Assembly: GCF_020080835.1 (NCBI RefSeq)
Contig: NC_058161.1
Location: 6,550,001-6,614,000, forward strand
Direction: 5' to 3'
DNA from: Cotesia glomerata
Taxonomy: Eukaryota > Arthropoda > Insecta > Hymenoptera > Braconidae
DNA length: 64,000 nucleotides
Position numbers and translations under genes: made by a program. Shown piece by piece: positions 11,974 to 25,163 of this stretch. How positions within the stretch are numbered: the first letter of the stretch is position 1; every line of letters begins with the position of its first letter. The notes under the pieces were generated by a model. The model made no database searches. It was not told where the DNA came from and was given only the letters and a program-made list of their open reading frames with translations.

Positions 11974-13178
11974 TAGTATCTTTTCTATCGGCAGTACTTT
12001 GAGGGTGGCTGATAAGAGATGGCGTTAGTATGATGCAGAGCTCGTTCTTATCAACTTAAGTTGCGGCATCTAGATGTGGACTATGCGCGTTAGTGAAATA
12101 AAAATCGAAACAGCAACGCCACACAACACAAAGAATATTCACGAAACGAAAAACATATACACGTTTATGTGAATGTGTGTATAGATTGAGTTCTGACAAA
12201 ACTAAAGAAGCTAAAGCTAAACGGTACGCTGGTAGCAGTCTTTCGTGGATGGTTTACAGAAACTCACGATATAATACGTTGCAACTCAGATGTGTGTATA
12301 CTATACAGTAGTGTGTGTTGTCTGTTAAAAACAGTTGAAAATTGTCTCGGCACCGACCGAGTCACACAAGTGTCGGTTTTATCATACACAATAGTCATCA
12401 GTGAGCTTTATAATACATAAAACCATAAAACCACTAGTCATCAATCGTATTTCATATAAAATAATCAGAACACAAATATATTCTCAATATACATTAATAT
12501 TTTTAATAATAATAATATTAGTTATTATTGTCATAATAATGTATAGTATAAATTGTGTTGATGGATCCATTGTGATCCTTAAACAAAATTCCATAACATC
12601 GATTCATCGTTCGTAAGTTTTGTGACAATAAATAAATCTCAGAAGAATATTATATATTTTGTTAAATCCATAAAATAAACTGTCTCTTTAATTACGATTT
12701 AATTTTTTGGATTTAAGACTAACTAACTGAGTGCAAATAAGATGTTACGAAAATAATCACGAGCTCATGCTCAAAGCATGTGCTTCATCTAGACAGTAAG
12801 TGTTAATGTGATAGATGTTTTATGGATTTTATACGTACATATAAATATATCTATAAATGTGTACATATCAAAATGGTAATTATTAATGCATTCGTTGATA
12901 TTGTTTAATTATAAATTTGTTTTATTTGTTTATTTATTTATTTATCTTTTTGTTTTTTGACGCAAGAGAAAAAGTGAGAGGCAAAGCGGGGGCGTAAAAA
13001 AACGAGAGGTGTGTTCTAGCCTCCACCTCCTTCTTCATCTTATTCGACTGTGATTCGCAAACTCATATTATATTATAATATTATACAATTGTGACAGTTT
13101 TGGTTTTATTGCTATCAATGTTACCGTTTATTTTGGTCCATAAATAATTGGAGCACAAGTAATAATTAAAATAACAAA
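11974..13178 (+). promoter_or_regulatory. presumed promoter and 5' UTR region of the ASAP gene
   Basis: No coding sequence was recognised upstream of the ASAP start. The first 400 bp is of more balanced composition (for example ATGCGCGTTAGTG near 12083, CACCGACCGAGTC near 12350), then becomes AT-rich. A plus-strand frame at 12401-12616 encodes an Ile-rich peptide of low plausibility. A possible 5' UTR donor (TTCGTAAGT) lies near 12611. The transcription start cannot be fixed from sequence alone. Confidence 0.35.
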
Positions 13179-16100
13179 ATGCCTGGGTTAATTGCGGTGA
13201 GTGAATTTGTTGAGGAGACAAGGGAGGATTATAACTCACCAACCACCTCAACTTTTGTATCACGGATGCCACAATGCAGACAAACCATAACTGCACTTGA
13301 AGAAGTAAGTTTATGTTTTGATATTTATTTATTATAAATAATAATTATTATTAATATTGAGTGTTTTATTTATTTATTGAGAGGCAAGAGATTTGATACT
13401 GGAGACAAAAGGCTTGACATTCTGACGTGTACAATTTACTATCAAATCTCATCGATCTTATCGCTTCAATGATGTTAATTGTTGATATTTTACAGTAAAA
13501 ATAATTTTTTAGATTTATTATTCATGCAAAAAAATAATCAACAGATGGAATTTTTATTAAAACAAGCGAAAAAACAAACATAAAATTTTATTCAGCGAAC
13601 GAATTAGTTTAGATTTTAAAACAGTCTTGGAATGCGAATAAATAAGCAAAAAAAAAACAAAGATATAGATAACAATAATGATAAAAAGCAGTTATAAGAA
13701 ATAGTGAAATAAAAAGTATGAAGAAAGAAAAAGAAATGAAAGAGAAGTGATCGAATTTCTGAGGATTCACAGCATAATATTTTTTTGTTTATTGTTCTAA
13801 ACGAGGTTCAGAACACTCAACATTTTTTTACTTTCACAATCATGATTATTATTGTTATTTTATTTTAATTTAAATGACGTGACGATTGAGACGATATAGA
13901 GAAGGAATTAAACAAGGAAACCTTATCGTGTTAACGTCCGGTGCCTGTCCATTCTCCATTCAATCTTGTGATATTTCCGTACTTGCACCGGATATGACCC
14001 TATCATTTTTTATAATTTTTATTCGTTCACATTTTACGTGACCTTATAAATAAATTCTATAAATAATCAATTTTTAATTTCGTTAAAGTGACAGCTAAAT
14101 AATTTATCATGCTCAAAAATGTGTTTTACACATACACACATATATACATACATATATATAAAATACACCCCATTAAAAGAATTTGGCGGGAGATTCTATT
14201 GTAAGCTGGCAGGGTGTTTTTTTTTCTTATGTGTTATTATTCATACGTCCGAGGGGCTTTTGGGATAGTTTAGTACCTACAGCTGTCGTTAAATTCCTCA
14301 TACAATGTAATAGTGTAGACATGAATCTACATATATACATTTATATATACTATTGTAGATCTAGTCCACGTTTATATCCTCAGATGTCTCGCAAAAGTCT
14401 GAAATTCTAGTTTAAAATCAACTTGTATTTCTAAAATACATTCTCGGATATCTTTTATTTCTATTCATATTATTTTACGTTTTATATAACCAGTTCTATA
14501 TAAATTTTATTATAAAAAAAAAACTCACATTACATTTATTTTTAATCAATTGTTACACAATTATTGATATTTTTCAATTAACAAAAGAGGTTGGTCCGGT
14601 GATAAAAAACGATACTTATCCCATGAACGGATGATTTACAAAAAAATTGTTTTATAATACTTTTCTCAGCTTATATAAAAATATCAATTACTAGAGAAAA
14701 AGTGAATAATGCTTTTGAAGAATAAAAAAAAATCGTTATATTGACTAGTCATAAAAATAAATGGGATTTAAAATCTTAAATATAAAATTAAACAGAGCTG
14801 ACATGTAAAGCTGGATTTAATATTATATTATATTATTTGTATACATGTATTTATAACTGATGACTAATGTAATGAAAAATATGTACGTATTCTTAGACAA
14901 TGTAATATTATTATATACGTATGTCACGCATTACATTACACATATCATAACATTAGAATGAATGGAATGGAAATGGAAATAGCAACAGCACTAAGTGAAG
15001 CGAAAAGACAACAGAGACGATACGGAGACTGGAAAGAAAAAAAAATAATAACATTAACTGATGATAAATAAAAGATAAGAAAATTATTTGAATAAAGTAC
15101 ACAGTGAAGATAAAATAAGAGTGCGTGGATATTACATGTTATCTTAAGAAATGATTAAAAATACAATAAAAACAGTGGATCAATGTCCTGGGGGGTCAGG
15201 GGGCGTGGAACTTGATGCTTCAAAGGGAGTGCCCTCACCTCTAAATAGGTCAAACAAAACCAATCTTACATGATATAATATATATATAAAAAATTATTTA
15301 ACAATCTACACCCTTTTACACTTATCCATGCACAAAATACGCTTATTAGTTACCATGTTAGTCATCATCAGAAGGTGTGGTAAAGTAGAAAAAAAAAATT
15401 CATCAATACATGAAAATAATTTTTCTCTTATTTTTTTTATTTATATTTTAAAGTCTATGTATACGGTCACTCATAATCTTATGGATTGCTTGTATGCATA
15501 CAATATGTAATGTTTAATAGCCTTATACCTGAGTTTGCCTCTACTCTGCTGATAAAGGTACCCAGTACAAATACATAGGTATAACAAGTTTAAAAAATAG
15601 TAAATAAAATGAAAAAGAGTCATAAATCAGAAGAAAAAACTAAAAGATAAAGAAGAAGCAGACAGACAGACACAACTCGGACATACAGCAACAACAACAA
15701 CAACAACAACACAACTTGATGGCGAATTTATCGTAAGCATGTTCTTTGTAAATTACAACACGTAACCGTTGCAATATAAACGACCTACCAAGGCCGAAGC
15801 TCCAGGAATTCCTTCCACTCTCTGTGCTGCTGCTAGTTTATTATGTGTTGGGGTTTATATTCACTACCTTGTACTCGGATTTACTCGGTTTGCTCCGTTC
15901 TTCATCGCTTAAACTTGGATCACCTGCTTCTTCTTTTCTTCATCTTCTTATGGTACTTTATTCTCCACAATCATTCGCTGTATTTTTAATTCTCGACATT
16001 TTAATTATACTCGTTACGTAGCTGTAAATGGCAATTAAATCTTTAATTATAATGTGTTATAATGTGTATGAATAAAAAAAACTTTAAATATTTATATGAA

Positions 16101-19100
16101 AAAAAAAAAAAAAAAAAAATTAACATTATTACTTAATCGGAAGCAATTGTAAGGCAATCACATTTAATGTGTGTTTACGGCAAAAACAACTTTTTCCTCT
16201 TTCTTTCCTCTTCTTCTTTGTCCTAGGTCAGTGTCTTATGTATGTATTTTTTTAATGTAATGTATATAATAAGTATAAGTATAAGTATACAAACGGGCGA
16301 TGGCATGGAAAACCGGAATGCTGATTTAAAAAAGATAAAATTATATTACTTTTTTTAATACACTAAAAAAAAGTAAAGGGAAGATGGATAAATTGGTATG
16401 ACGGAGGCGTATGAGTCAACGTTCAATGAAAATATGTGTTTACATGTTGAGTATGATGATGGTAATAATAATGATAATTATTGTTACTATATGTATATAT
16501 ACAAAGAACAAATTCATGAGGGGTTGGATTTGTTTGGTTGGACAGGACAGTGCTGCAATTCTATTATAAAAGTACTCTCCACCTGTCCCACGTGCCTGAA
16601 ATTACTTCCGCTTTTAATTCCTTCAATTAACACTTGCAAATAAACGATGACAATTAAATCATGGGATACTTGTGTATGTATGTATGTATATAGGTATGTG
16701 TGAGAGGAAAAGCGAATAGATTATGTCATGTGTTATTTAAAATTTAATAACTCCAAGAAAAAAAATCAGTGAAAAAACCAATGAAAAAATCAGTATTTAT
16801 TTAAATTTTTTTTTTACTGTCCTTCATTGGTATGAGAGCAAGCCAATTAATAACTTTATATTCGGGGCAGTATTAAAATAAAACAATGATTGCCTTTGAA
16901 CTTTTGTCTGCGGCAAATCTATTGTCAGTATATCATTAAGTCTTTCATCAATAAATTCATTAATTATTTTTATTATTATTATTGATTAATTAACTAATTT
17001 ATATAATAATAGCTTTTGATGAACACCCAAATAGTAAAACGTATTTACCGTCCAGTAAGTTTTAATAATAATTATAATTAGTATAAATTAAATTGTTGTT
17101 ATAATGACCTTGCGTGTACTGTGACTGTGTTTTTGATTAATGCCTGAATGAAAATCAAATTTTCATGTTTATTTATTATCATTTACCATTTAAATTGAAA
17201 TTAAAATTTATTTTTTTTTTCTTTCAGACCCTGGACTTTGATCGTGAGGGTTTAACGAAACTGAAGAAGGCGATCAAAGCCATCCACAATTCCGGAAATG
17301 GTAAGAAGCTGATAAAAAAAAAAAAATAACTAAGAAGCTAAATAGAAACTGAAGACGGCTTAGTACTAAAAGTCGAGTGTAGTAGAAACCTTAGTACTTG
17401 CTAGGTGTTTTATTTGAGAAAGAACTTGACACGGGTCACGCGCCAAGTCTCATCATAACGTTCTCGACTTTAATAAAGCTTATGGATTATAATAATAGTT
17501 GTAGTGTTGTAATATAGCAACAGCAATATTGTACACTCGGTACAAAGTACATTGAGAAAGGCAGCAGTCAGCAACGGTAGACGGAATCGATTTCTCTGGC
17601 GCCTCTCGTTTCACTGCTGCTGCTATTTTTCTTACATTACTCCAGCTCAATGCCTTTAAACACAAGAATTAAATTTCTAGTCGATGACCTCTCTTCTCCA
17701 CTAGATTTTAATTTATAATTATTTTTATCAATTCATGCAATTAATTAATTAATATTATTTGTATTTTTAGCGCACGTGGACAATGAAGTTTACTTGGGAA
17801 GAGCATTGGAAAAATTGGGAGATGCTGCACTTAAAGAACAAGAGCATGATATTGGTGCAGCTTTCTTTAAATTTGCCGTTGTTACAAAAGAACTCAGCGC
17901 ATTAATGAAAACTCTTGTAAGTGTACACAATATTTAATTTATGAAACGTACAATTACGCTGCATTTATGTAAAACGCTTATAAAATTAATGGACACTGTG
18001 GATTGTACGAGTTGACAGTTGATAGTGATAAAAATGACTATGATTATGAGAAACGAGTTACAGCGACATTTGCAAAGCTTGATAGCTTAATAATTGGATG
18101 ATGATTATGATAATGATTGTTTCAATTGTGTGATGGATCAATTAATGCGATACAACTCTCGAAGGCCGGCCCTCAAGCTCATTGGTATTACTCATTAGTC
18201 GCCCGGTGCAAATTCATCCTGTCTCGATGTATGTTGCCTTATTAGTCGCTGTGCGTTGTGTAACATCCTCGACACGTTTGCCACGCGTCATGATTTTTAT
18301 TTTCTTCCTCCTTTATCTTATTGTTTACCTTGCAGAAATTTAATCGGTGTCTTTTTAAATTATAATTTTTAATTAAATATTTATTACTCTTTTTTTTATT
18401 GTTATTAATTTATTTTAAGGACTACGGGCGTGTAGAAAATATATCCTCAGAAAGGAATGCCCAAGTAAAAATAATTCATTTAAAAAGAGTTCTCTAGAAA
18501 CAATACAGTCGGATGAAAAAGTTTTAAATATTAACGAAATCTTTGTGCTGATTTAAAATTATTGTTTTATTTTTTGTATTTCTAATACTTGTTATTGATT
18601 AACGATAATTTTTTTTTAGCCGGACCAATTCGACGGATTATTTTGTGAAAAATTTTTTTGTCAATGTTCTAAAACTTTTTATTAAATATTGATAAAAATT
18701 TTTTTTATTATAATTGAAAATAAAATAAAGCTGTCAACGGAATTGATTTTTTTCTGAAGTATGCGTACTTTACTGACGGCTTTTATCAGAAGCACATTCA
18801 ACCTTTATTCTCCGATCATACCACACGTTTCGACAAGTAAAGCATCAAGGGGGAATCATGCTCGAGAGCATCTAACTTTAGAGGGGAAGACCATACAAAA
18901 CTATATACTATACGTATATGTCCATAGTGGTCCTTCACTTTTTCTTTTTTTTTAATGCTTCTCTATCTATCTATTTAATATTTCTGGTCCTTTCTCTTTC
19001 TTATCCATTTATACGAGCAAGAAAATTGCTAACATAGCACACAGCATAGGATTATGAGTCATCGTGCTGTCAAGAGGGCTAGACAAAGTATCGAGGGTTA

Positions 19101-19367
19101 TAGATTTGAGAACCAGAATAAGTACTAACCGGCTATAGATTAATGCAGACTATAGATATAATATCGTGTATATATAGCCTTATAAACTTACCAGACTAGA
19201 CATCAAGACGCTATGATGTGATTCCTTCCTTATAAGATATTCCCCTCGGTACAACTCATCCGCGAAAACCCCACCTTTAATGTTGAATCACTTTCATCTT
19301 CATGCTTACCTTCATTTTCTTTTTCATTCTACATAATAGCTTTCATTATATATATAGTTATAATTTA

Positions 19368-19402
<35 letters not shown>

Positions 19403-22400
19403 TGATGATGATGATGAAAAATGAAATAAAAATATATAATATATTATTTTTCAGATGCAGAATATAAATAATATTGTAATGTTTCCACTGGATTCAGTGC
19501 TGAAGGGCGACCTGCGAGGCGTCAAGGGCGACTTGAAGAGGCCTTTTGAAAAAGCCTGGAAGGACTATGAGGCCAAGTATGCAAAAATAGAAAAAGAAAA
19601 AAAACAACATGCTAAAGAAGCCGGTCTTATACGATCGGAAGTAACACCAGCTGAGATAGCTGATGAAATGGAAAAAGAACGTCGTTTATTTCAATTACAA
19701 ATGTGTGAATATTTAATAAAAGTTAATGAAATAAAAACTAAAAAAGGGATTGAATTGCTGCAACATCTTGTCGAGTATTATCATGCTCAAACAAATTACT
19801 TTCAAGACGGCTTGAAGACTATTGAACATTTTGGATCTTACATTGCAGATTTGAGTGTTAAATTACAAAAGATAAGACAAACACAAGATGAAGAGCGAAG
19901 ACGTTTAACTGAATTAAGAAGTCTCTTGAGGAGTTCTGGTTGTGATAAGGAAGTTAGTTTACCTTGTTAATTTATATTATTTCGTTTACATTATTATTAC
20001 TGTGCAAATTCTTAAGTTAAACTTTTGTATTTATATATTTAATAAGTTACTTACTGAATTCTTAATAGTAATTTTAGTTTTTTAAATTTAAATTACCATT
20101 GTTTAATGTACACCGAAACAATTTAACAGTTGAATGCAAACGCCAGTGTGGGATACTCGCTTCATCAGCTGCAGGGCGACAAACAGCACGGAGTAACTCG
20201 TTCAGGCCATCTGTTAAAAAAGAGCGAGGGTAAAATGCGACGTGTTTGGCAAAAACGTCGTTGTGCTGTTCAAGCAGAAGGTTATCTTGATATTTGTCAT
20301 GCTGATGAAAACAAACCTCCTACAAGAGTTAATTTATTAACATGTCAGATAAAATTGGTACCAGATGATAAACGTGGTTTTGATCTCATTAGTTGTAAGT
20401 TTATTTATCTAACATTATTCAAATTAAAATTACTACTATTGATAAATTTTGGTATTAAGATCAAATTTTTGATTACGTTCATTATTAAGCCAATTTTGTA
20501 ATGTTTTTCTGGGCTAATTCCAACTTCTTCAGATATCTTGAAAATTAAATCAACATCATTATATTTTTGTCTAGTCTTGTCTGTATTTAATTTGATCTTT
20601 ATACTCCGTTATTTTTTATTATTAACTTATTAAATTTTAATATGCAATAATAAGTTTATTATACATATCATTTTTCATAATTTATATACAAATTAATAAT
20701 TATTTTGTTATTAGACAATAGAACATATCATTTCCAAGCAGAAGATGAAGCTGATCAACGTGCATGGATGTCAGTACTTGTTAACTGTAAAGAGCGAGCA
20801 TTGCTGAAAGCATTTGATGCTAGTGGTAAAGCTGAAGCTGGTCAGGGTAATCCGAGTCTTGTTGAACTTCAGCAAGCTATTATACGATGTGTATTGCGAT
20901 TAGATGGAAATGATAAATGTTGTGACTGTTCATCACAAAATGGTAATTTATTTTAATTAACAATTTTTTTAGTTTAAATTAAAAATAATTGTTTGTATAG
21001 TATTAATTAAACCGAATATATATGATAAGTAATGTTATTAAACCATTTAAATGTCTAGATGCAACGTGGTTGTCAACAAACTTTGGTATAATAGTATGCA
21101 TCGAATGCAGTGGTATTCATCGGGATCTCGGTGTACATATATCAAGGATACAATCGTTAACTTTAGACAATGTTGGTACGTCACAATTGTTACTAGCACG
21201 TTTTATGACTAACCAAGCATTCAATGAAGTTATGGAAGCAACTTTAAATCATCATCATAAACCAACTCCAACGTCCACAATGTTAGTAATAATACAAGTA
21301 GTTTTAGTACAAGTACTTTACATTAACTTATTTTTCTAGTTTTATTCAATAGGTATAATACTCTATATTATGACATGTATATGTGTATATGTGATTGTAT
21401 TTTATGTATAGGGAAGAGAGATACGAATTTATAAGGGCTAAATATGTCGATAAAAAATATGTATTGAGAACTTGTGAAGATGAACGAGATCTATTGTCTG
21501 ATCTCGAGCATGCTGTTAACAATAAAGATCTTCAGCATTTACTCCAAGTTTATGGTGAAAAGGTTGACCTGGCAGCTCCATTACCTACTTCAGTAAGTAA
21601 TTGGAATTATTTATTTTTAGACATTTTTTGTTATTTCAAGTATTGATGTGTAATTTGAAAATGTTTCAGGATGTCGGAGAAACGGCTTTGCATTTGGCAA
21701 TTTTACGAGAAATAGGGGGTAATTGCCTCCATATAGTTGATTTTTTAATACAAAATATGCCGGTGGGTAATATAGACAAAATTACAAGTGAGGGTGAAAC
21801 GGCACTACATCTTTCTGCAAGGCACGATCGAGCGGAAGCTATGAAATTGCTGTTGCGCGCTGGCGCAGATCCAACGCTACGTAACAAACAAGAAAAGACT
21901 CCGTTGGATATTGCCCAGGAAATGGGTCATCCAACTTGCAAAGAATTGGTAATTCATTAAAAATAAATTTTGAACTAAAAAAGAAGAAAAGAATCGCTTT
22001 TTTTGTTCAACTTCTTTTCCAATAATTGATATTGATTTGCTATAGAACACCAAAGTTTATGAATATATATGTATAATTGATTTTTTTTTTAATTATTTTA
22101 GCTAAGCCATGCATTGCAACGACAAAAAACATTGTTTGATAATGTTAATATTGATTGGAATCTATCACACGATGAAGGCTCGACTGACTTTTCTGATGAT
22201 GAAACAATAATTGAAGATCGAGTATGTTTTATTTCTAATTTTTTTTTTAATTCAAGTTTTTCTTGTTTGTAAAATAAAATTGATAAATTTAAATATTTAG
22301 AATGGATGTTTAACGCCTGAAAAGAAATCACGAAGCAGACCACCTTCTTATGCCGGTGGAGGTGGATCTGGTCCAGGAGATTCTCCGATTACCCTTCGAA

Positions 22401-24736
22401 GTCGAAGTAGCACCTGTGACAGTTTTCAAAGTGGTTCCTCGCCAAATTCTATTACAAGTAGACAGCAAATGCCACCACCACCCCCTCCACAATCTAGAAA
22501 ACCAGTCGTCAGTCAGTAAATTTGCTATTTCTCTGCTTTTAATTATTTTTAAAATTCATCTTGTTTACCAAAAATATTGTTTTTATTGTCAACAGTTCCC
22601 AGTCCAATGGGACCACCAGAGTACAGTCTAAATATTCATGGGTCACTAAAAAAACGTGTAGCACCACCTCCACCACCTGGAAACGGCGGGACAATGCTGA
22701 CAGCTCATTATGGGACTTTACCATCATCAGCAAGTTTAGCGAGCTCTTCACACAGTAGAACAACCAGTGAGCCCATTCTTGCGGGCAACGCATTGCACAG
22801 TCTACCACATTCACTGAACACACTGAATAGTCTACATCACAAAAGATCACCCAGCAATGACTCATCAGTTAGCCACAGTATGTACTTTAGTTTTACATCT
22901 TCTTCTCCTCTCATATACTATTTATTACGTTCATTTTTTTTTGTTTTTTTTTTTTCCCCCTCCAATTTTGCACATTTTTCATGATCAATCTTACAGTTTT
23001 TTATTTTCTCTACACAGGCATGGATAAATCAAATACGTCGACGTTACAAAGGCCAAGGAATCCACCACCACCTGCACCTTCTGCCGGTAGCTCTGCAAGA
23101 TTAAGTAATGGTCGTAGCAGTGAATCCCTTAGTTCAATGTGTTCTGAGCATGGAATAGGTAATCCTATACCTCCACCCCGGAAGGTAAGCTTTAGTTAGT
23201 TTTGTTTTGTTTTTTAATTTTTTTTTTCTCATCATTTTTTTGATACGAAAGTTGATTAAGGTGGCTGGAATAAATTTAATGATGGAAACTTTTATTTATG
23301 TTCTTATCTGCAGGAAATTAAGTAAATTTATTGACTAACAAATGTCACGTAGTTTTTCTATTGCGTTTATTTATTTATTATTTATCAATAACGATAATAA
23401 TAAATATTAACACCAATTTACTATGCTTGAGCACTTTTAACATTTCATACTAATAAAATAAATCATTTTTATTAAATACATCACTCATTAATTTAAAAAT
23501 TAGTCAGCTTTTTTTTATCAATTAAATTCAATCATAATTATTTAATTTCGAGTTTTATCATCATTTTTAAATTTATTGTAAATGTAGAAATTCTAATTCC
23601 ATCGAATATTTTCATTTCATGAATCATGTAACCCAAAAATAATACATGTAAAAAAATAAATGTGTGATTTGAAAGATTTAGAACAAAAAACGCGGATTAA
23701 AAATTAGATAAAAAATTACGGGAAAGTATATTTTTTTTTAATTAACATTAATTTTTATTGCAACTATAACATTTTTTATAATTCTAAATATTTATTAGTT
23801 TAAATCATTTGCAATAAAATACAGATAATAAAACTAACTACGCTGTTCTCGCAGTTGTTTGTTAATAACATACAATAATGCATCTTGAAGATTAAATTTC
23901 ATATATCAGTTTACTAAACGTGTAAGTCATTATCGACAAACGGTTTTAAAGCATTAGATTTATACATACCATCTGTTATATATTACGCTGATTAATAATA
24001 ACGTCCACCGAAGATATCTTTAGATAATTGCAGGGCACGGAAGTGGGATAAAACCTCCGATGCCAAATTATTGTGATGTTTATAAAGACAGCATGTTTTT
24101 TTTGGTGATATCCAAACGTATATTATATAGTGGGTTTATGGTTTGTTATTAACCATTGTTGGTACAGCGAAGGGACCGATCCAGACTTGAAAGCTACGCC
24201 GAGGAGCCCTCATCTTTGCTCCCCAATTTGAACCTGGTAAACATTTTGCACGGCACCCTATCCGCATGGCCATTTGTGCATTGCATCTATGTGTGGTCAC
24301 TCATTCATTTCCATTCAGTAGTCTTTTCATATTTTATTTTATTTTATTTCAGTTTTTTCATATATTCAAATAAAATATTAATACATCATAATCACGATTA
24401 TACTTCACATCATTCAAAAAATATTTAATGAGTAAATAATTGAGTTTTTAAGTCGGTTTTAAAAAAATTGAAAAATAAAAATTAGAAATTGATTTTTGTT
24501 TGAAAAATTAAATATAAAATCTCACATTTCGACAAATATTGACTTAAAAATAATTGATTATTTCAGTTCTTCGAAATTTGAATTTTTTATTTATAAAAAA
24601 AAAAAAAAAAATTTGGTAAATTTAAAAATTAAAAAATTAATTGTTACATTTTTATTTTTTTATTTGATTTTCCAAAGAATTGAAATAACGATTGTTTTTA
24701 AATCATATATCAGTGGATTTATGAAATTTTATAATT

Positions 24737-24767
<31 letters not shown>

Positions 24768-25163
24768 GTGCTGACAGATTTTAAAAATAATAAGCATGAG
24801 TTTGTTGTTGAAGAACAGAGCAGGATTGGATATAATTTTCACAAATGTCTTATCTGTAGATGAAAATTTTAATTAAAAAAAAAATTTTCAAATAAGTTAA
24901 CTGATAACTAGAACTAATCTTTGAATATTGTTTGATTTTTGAAATAGCCAATGATATCAAGTTTAAATGGATTGCGACGATGTCGAGCGCTCTATGATTG
25001 TGATGCTGATAACGAAGACGAACTTTCATTTCGAGAGGGTGAAGTGATAATAGTCACCAATGAGCAAACTGACGATGACAATTGGATGGAAGGTGCGCTG
25101 GAGCGGGCACCCGAACGACGTGGAATGTTCCCTATAAGTTTTGTTCATATGCTTCAAGACTAA
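13179..25163 (+). CDS. Asap: ASAP-type Arf GTPase-activating protein (BAR-PH-ArfGAP-ANK-SH3)
   Basis: Fifteen in-frame exons: 13179-13304, 17228-17300, 17771-17916, 19455-19952, 20130-20394, 20715-20942, 21059-21281, 21412-21592, 21670-21948, 22102-22221, 22301-22511, 22596-22877, 23018-23184, 24168-24236, 24948-25163; about 1027 residues. Order: BAR domain (about 1-285; VMFPLDSVLKGDLRGVKGDL, DFDREGLTKLKKAIKAIH), PH (about 303-402; GHLLKKSEG...AWMSVL), ArfGAP (about 420-550), ankyrin repeats (about 581-675), acidic then proline-rich linker (RVAPPPPPG, NPPPPAP, PIPPPRK), and C-terminal SH3 (about 968-1024; RALYDCDADNEDELSF, GMFPISFV). The zinc finger cysteines are C438, C441, C459 and C462, and the catalytic Arg finger is R467 in GIHRDLG. 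The family turns off Arf1/Arf5 at membranes and focal adhesions. The Cys spacing is CX2CX17CX2C, one longer than the usual 16. The GTTAGT and GTCAGT donors at exons 4, 7 and 11 are weak but required by the frame. Small alternative exons in the 23-25 kb introns cannot be excluded. Confidence 0.94.
13305..17227 (+). other. 3.9-kb first intron of ASAP
   Basis: Bounded by GAA|GTAAGT and TTTCAG|ACC. AT-rich with no conserved coding sequence. It holds a (CAA)n tract (15688-15710), a run of about 20 adenines near 16100, an E2F-like TTTGGCGGGA near 14181 and a G-rich patch (GGGGGGTCAGGGGGCG near 15190). Long first introns commonly contain enhancers; that role is inferred only. Confidence 0.5.
15688..15710 (+). 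repeat. (CAA)n microsatellite
   Basis: About seven perfect CAA units inside ASAP intron 1. Confidence 0.9.
19371..19416 (+). repeat. compound (AAT)n-(GAT)n microsatellite
   Basis: Ten AAT units pass directly into five GAT units, 38 bp upstream of the ASAP exon 4 acceptor (TTTTCAG at 19454). Its closeness to a constitutive splice acceptor makes length variation here potentially relevant to splicing; this is inference. Confidence 0.9.

Noticed and set aside
20395..20501. Read-through of ASAP exon 5 as a short alternative C-terminus
   Set aside because: A GTAAGT donor at 20395 and correct continuation into the PH domain at 20715 show it is intron.
22539..22865. Minus-strand and shifted-frame ORFs across the ASAP proline-rich exons
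   Set aside because: Shadows; only the frame giving RVAPPPPPG and continuing to the next exon fits the family.
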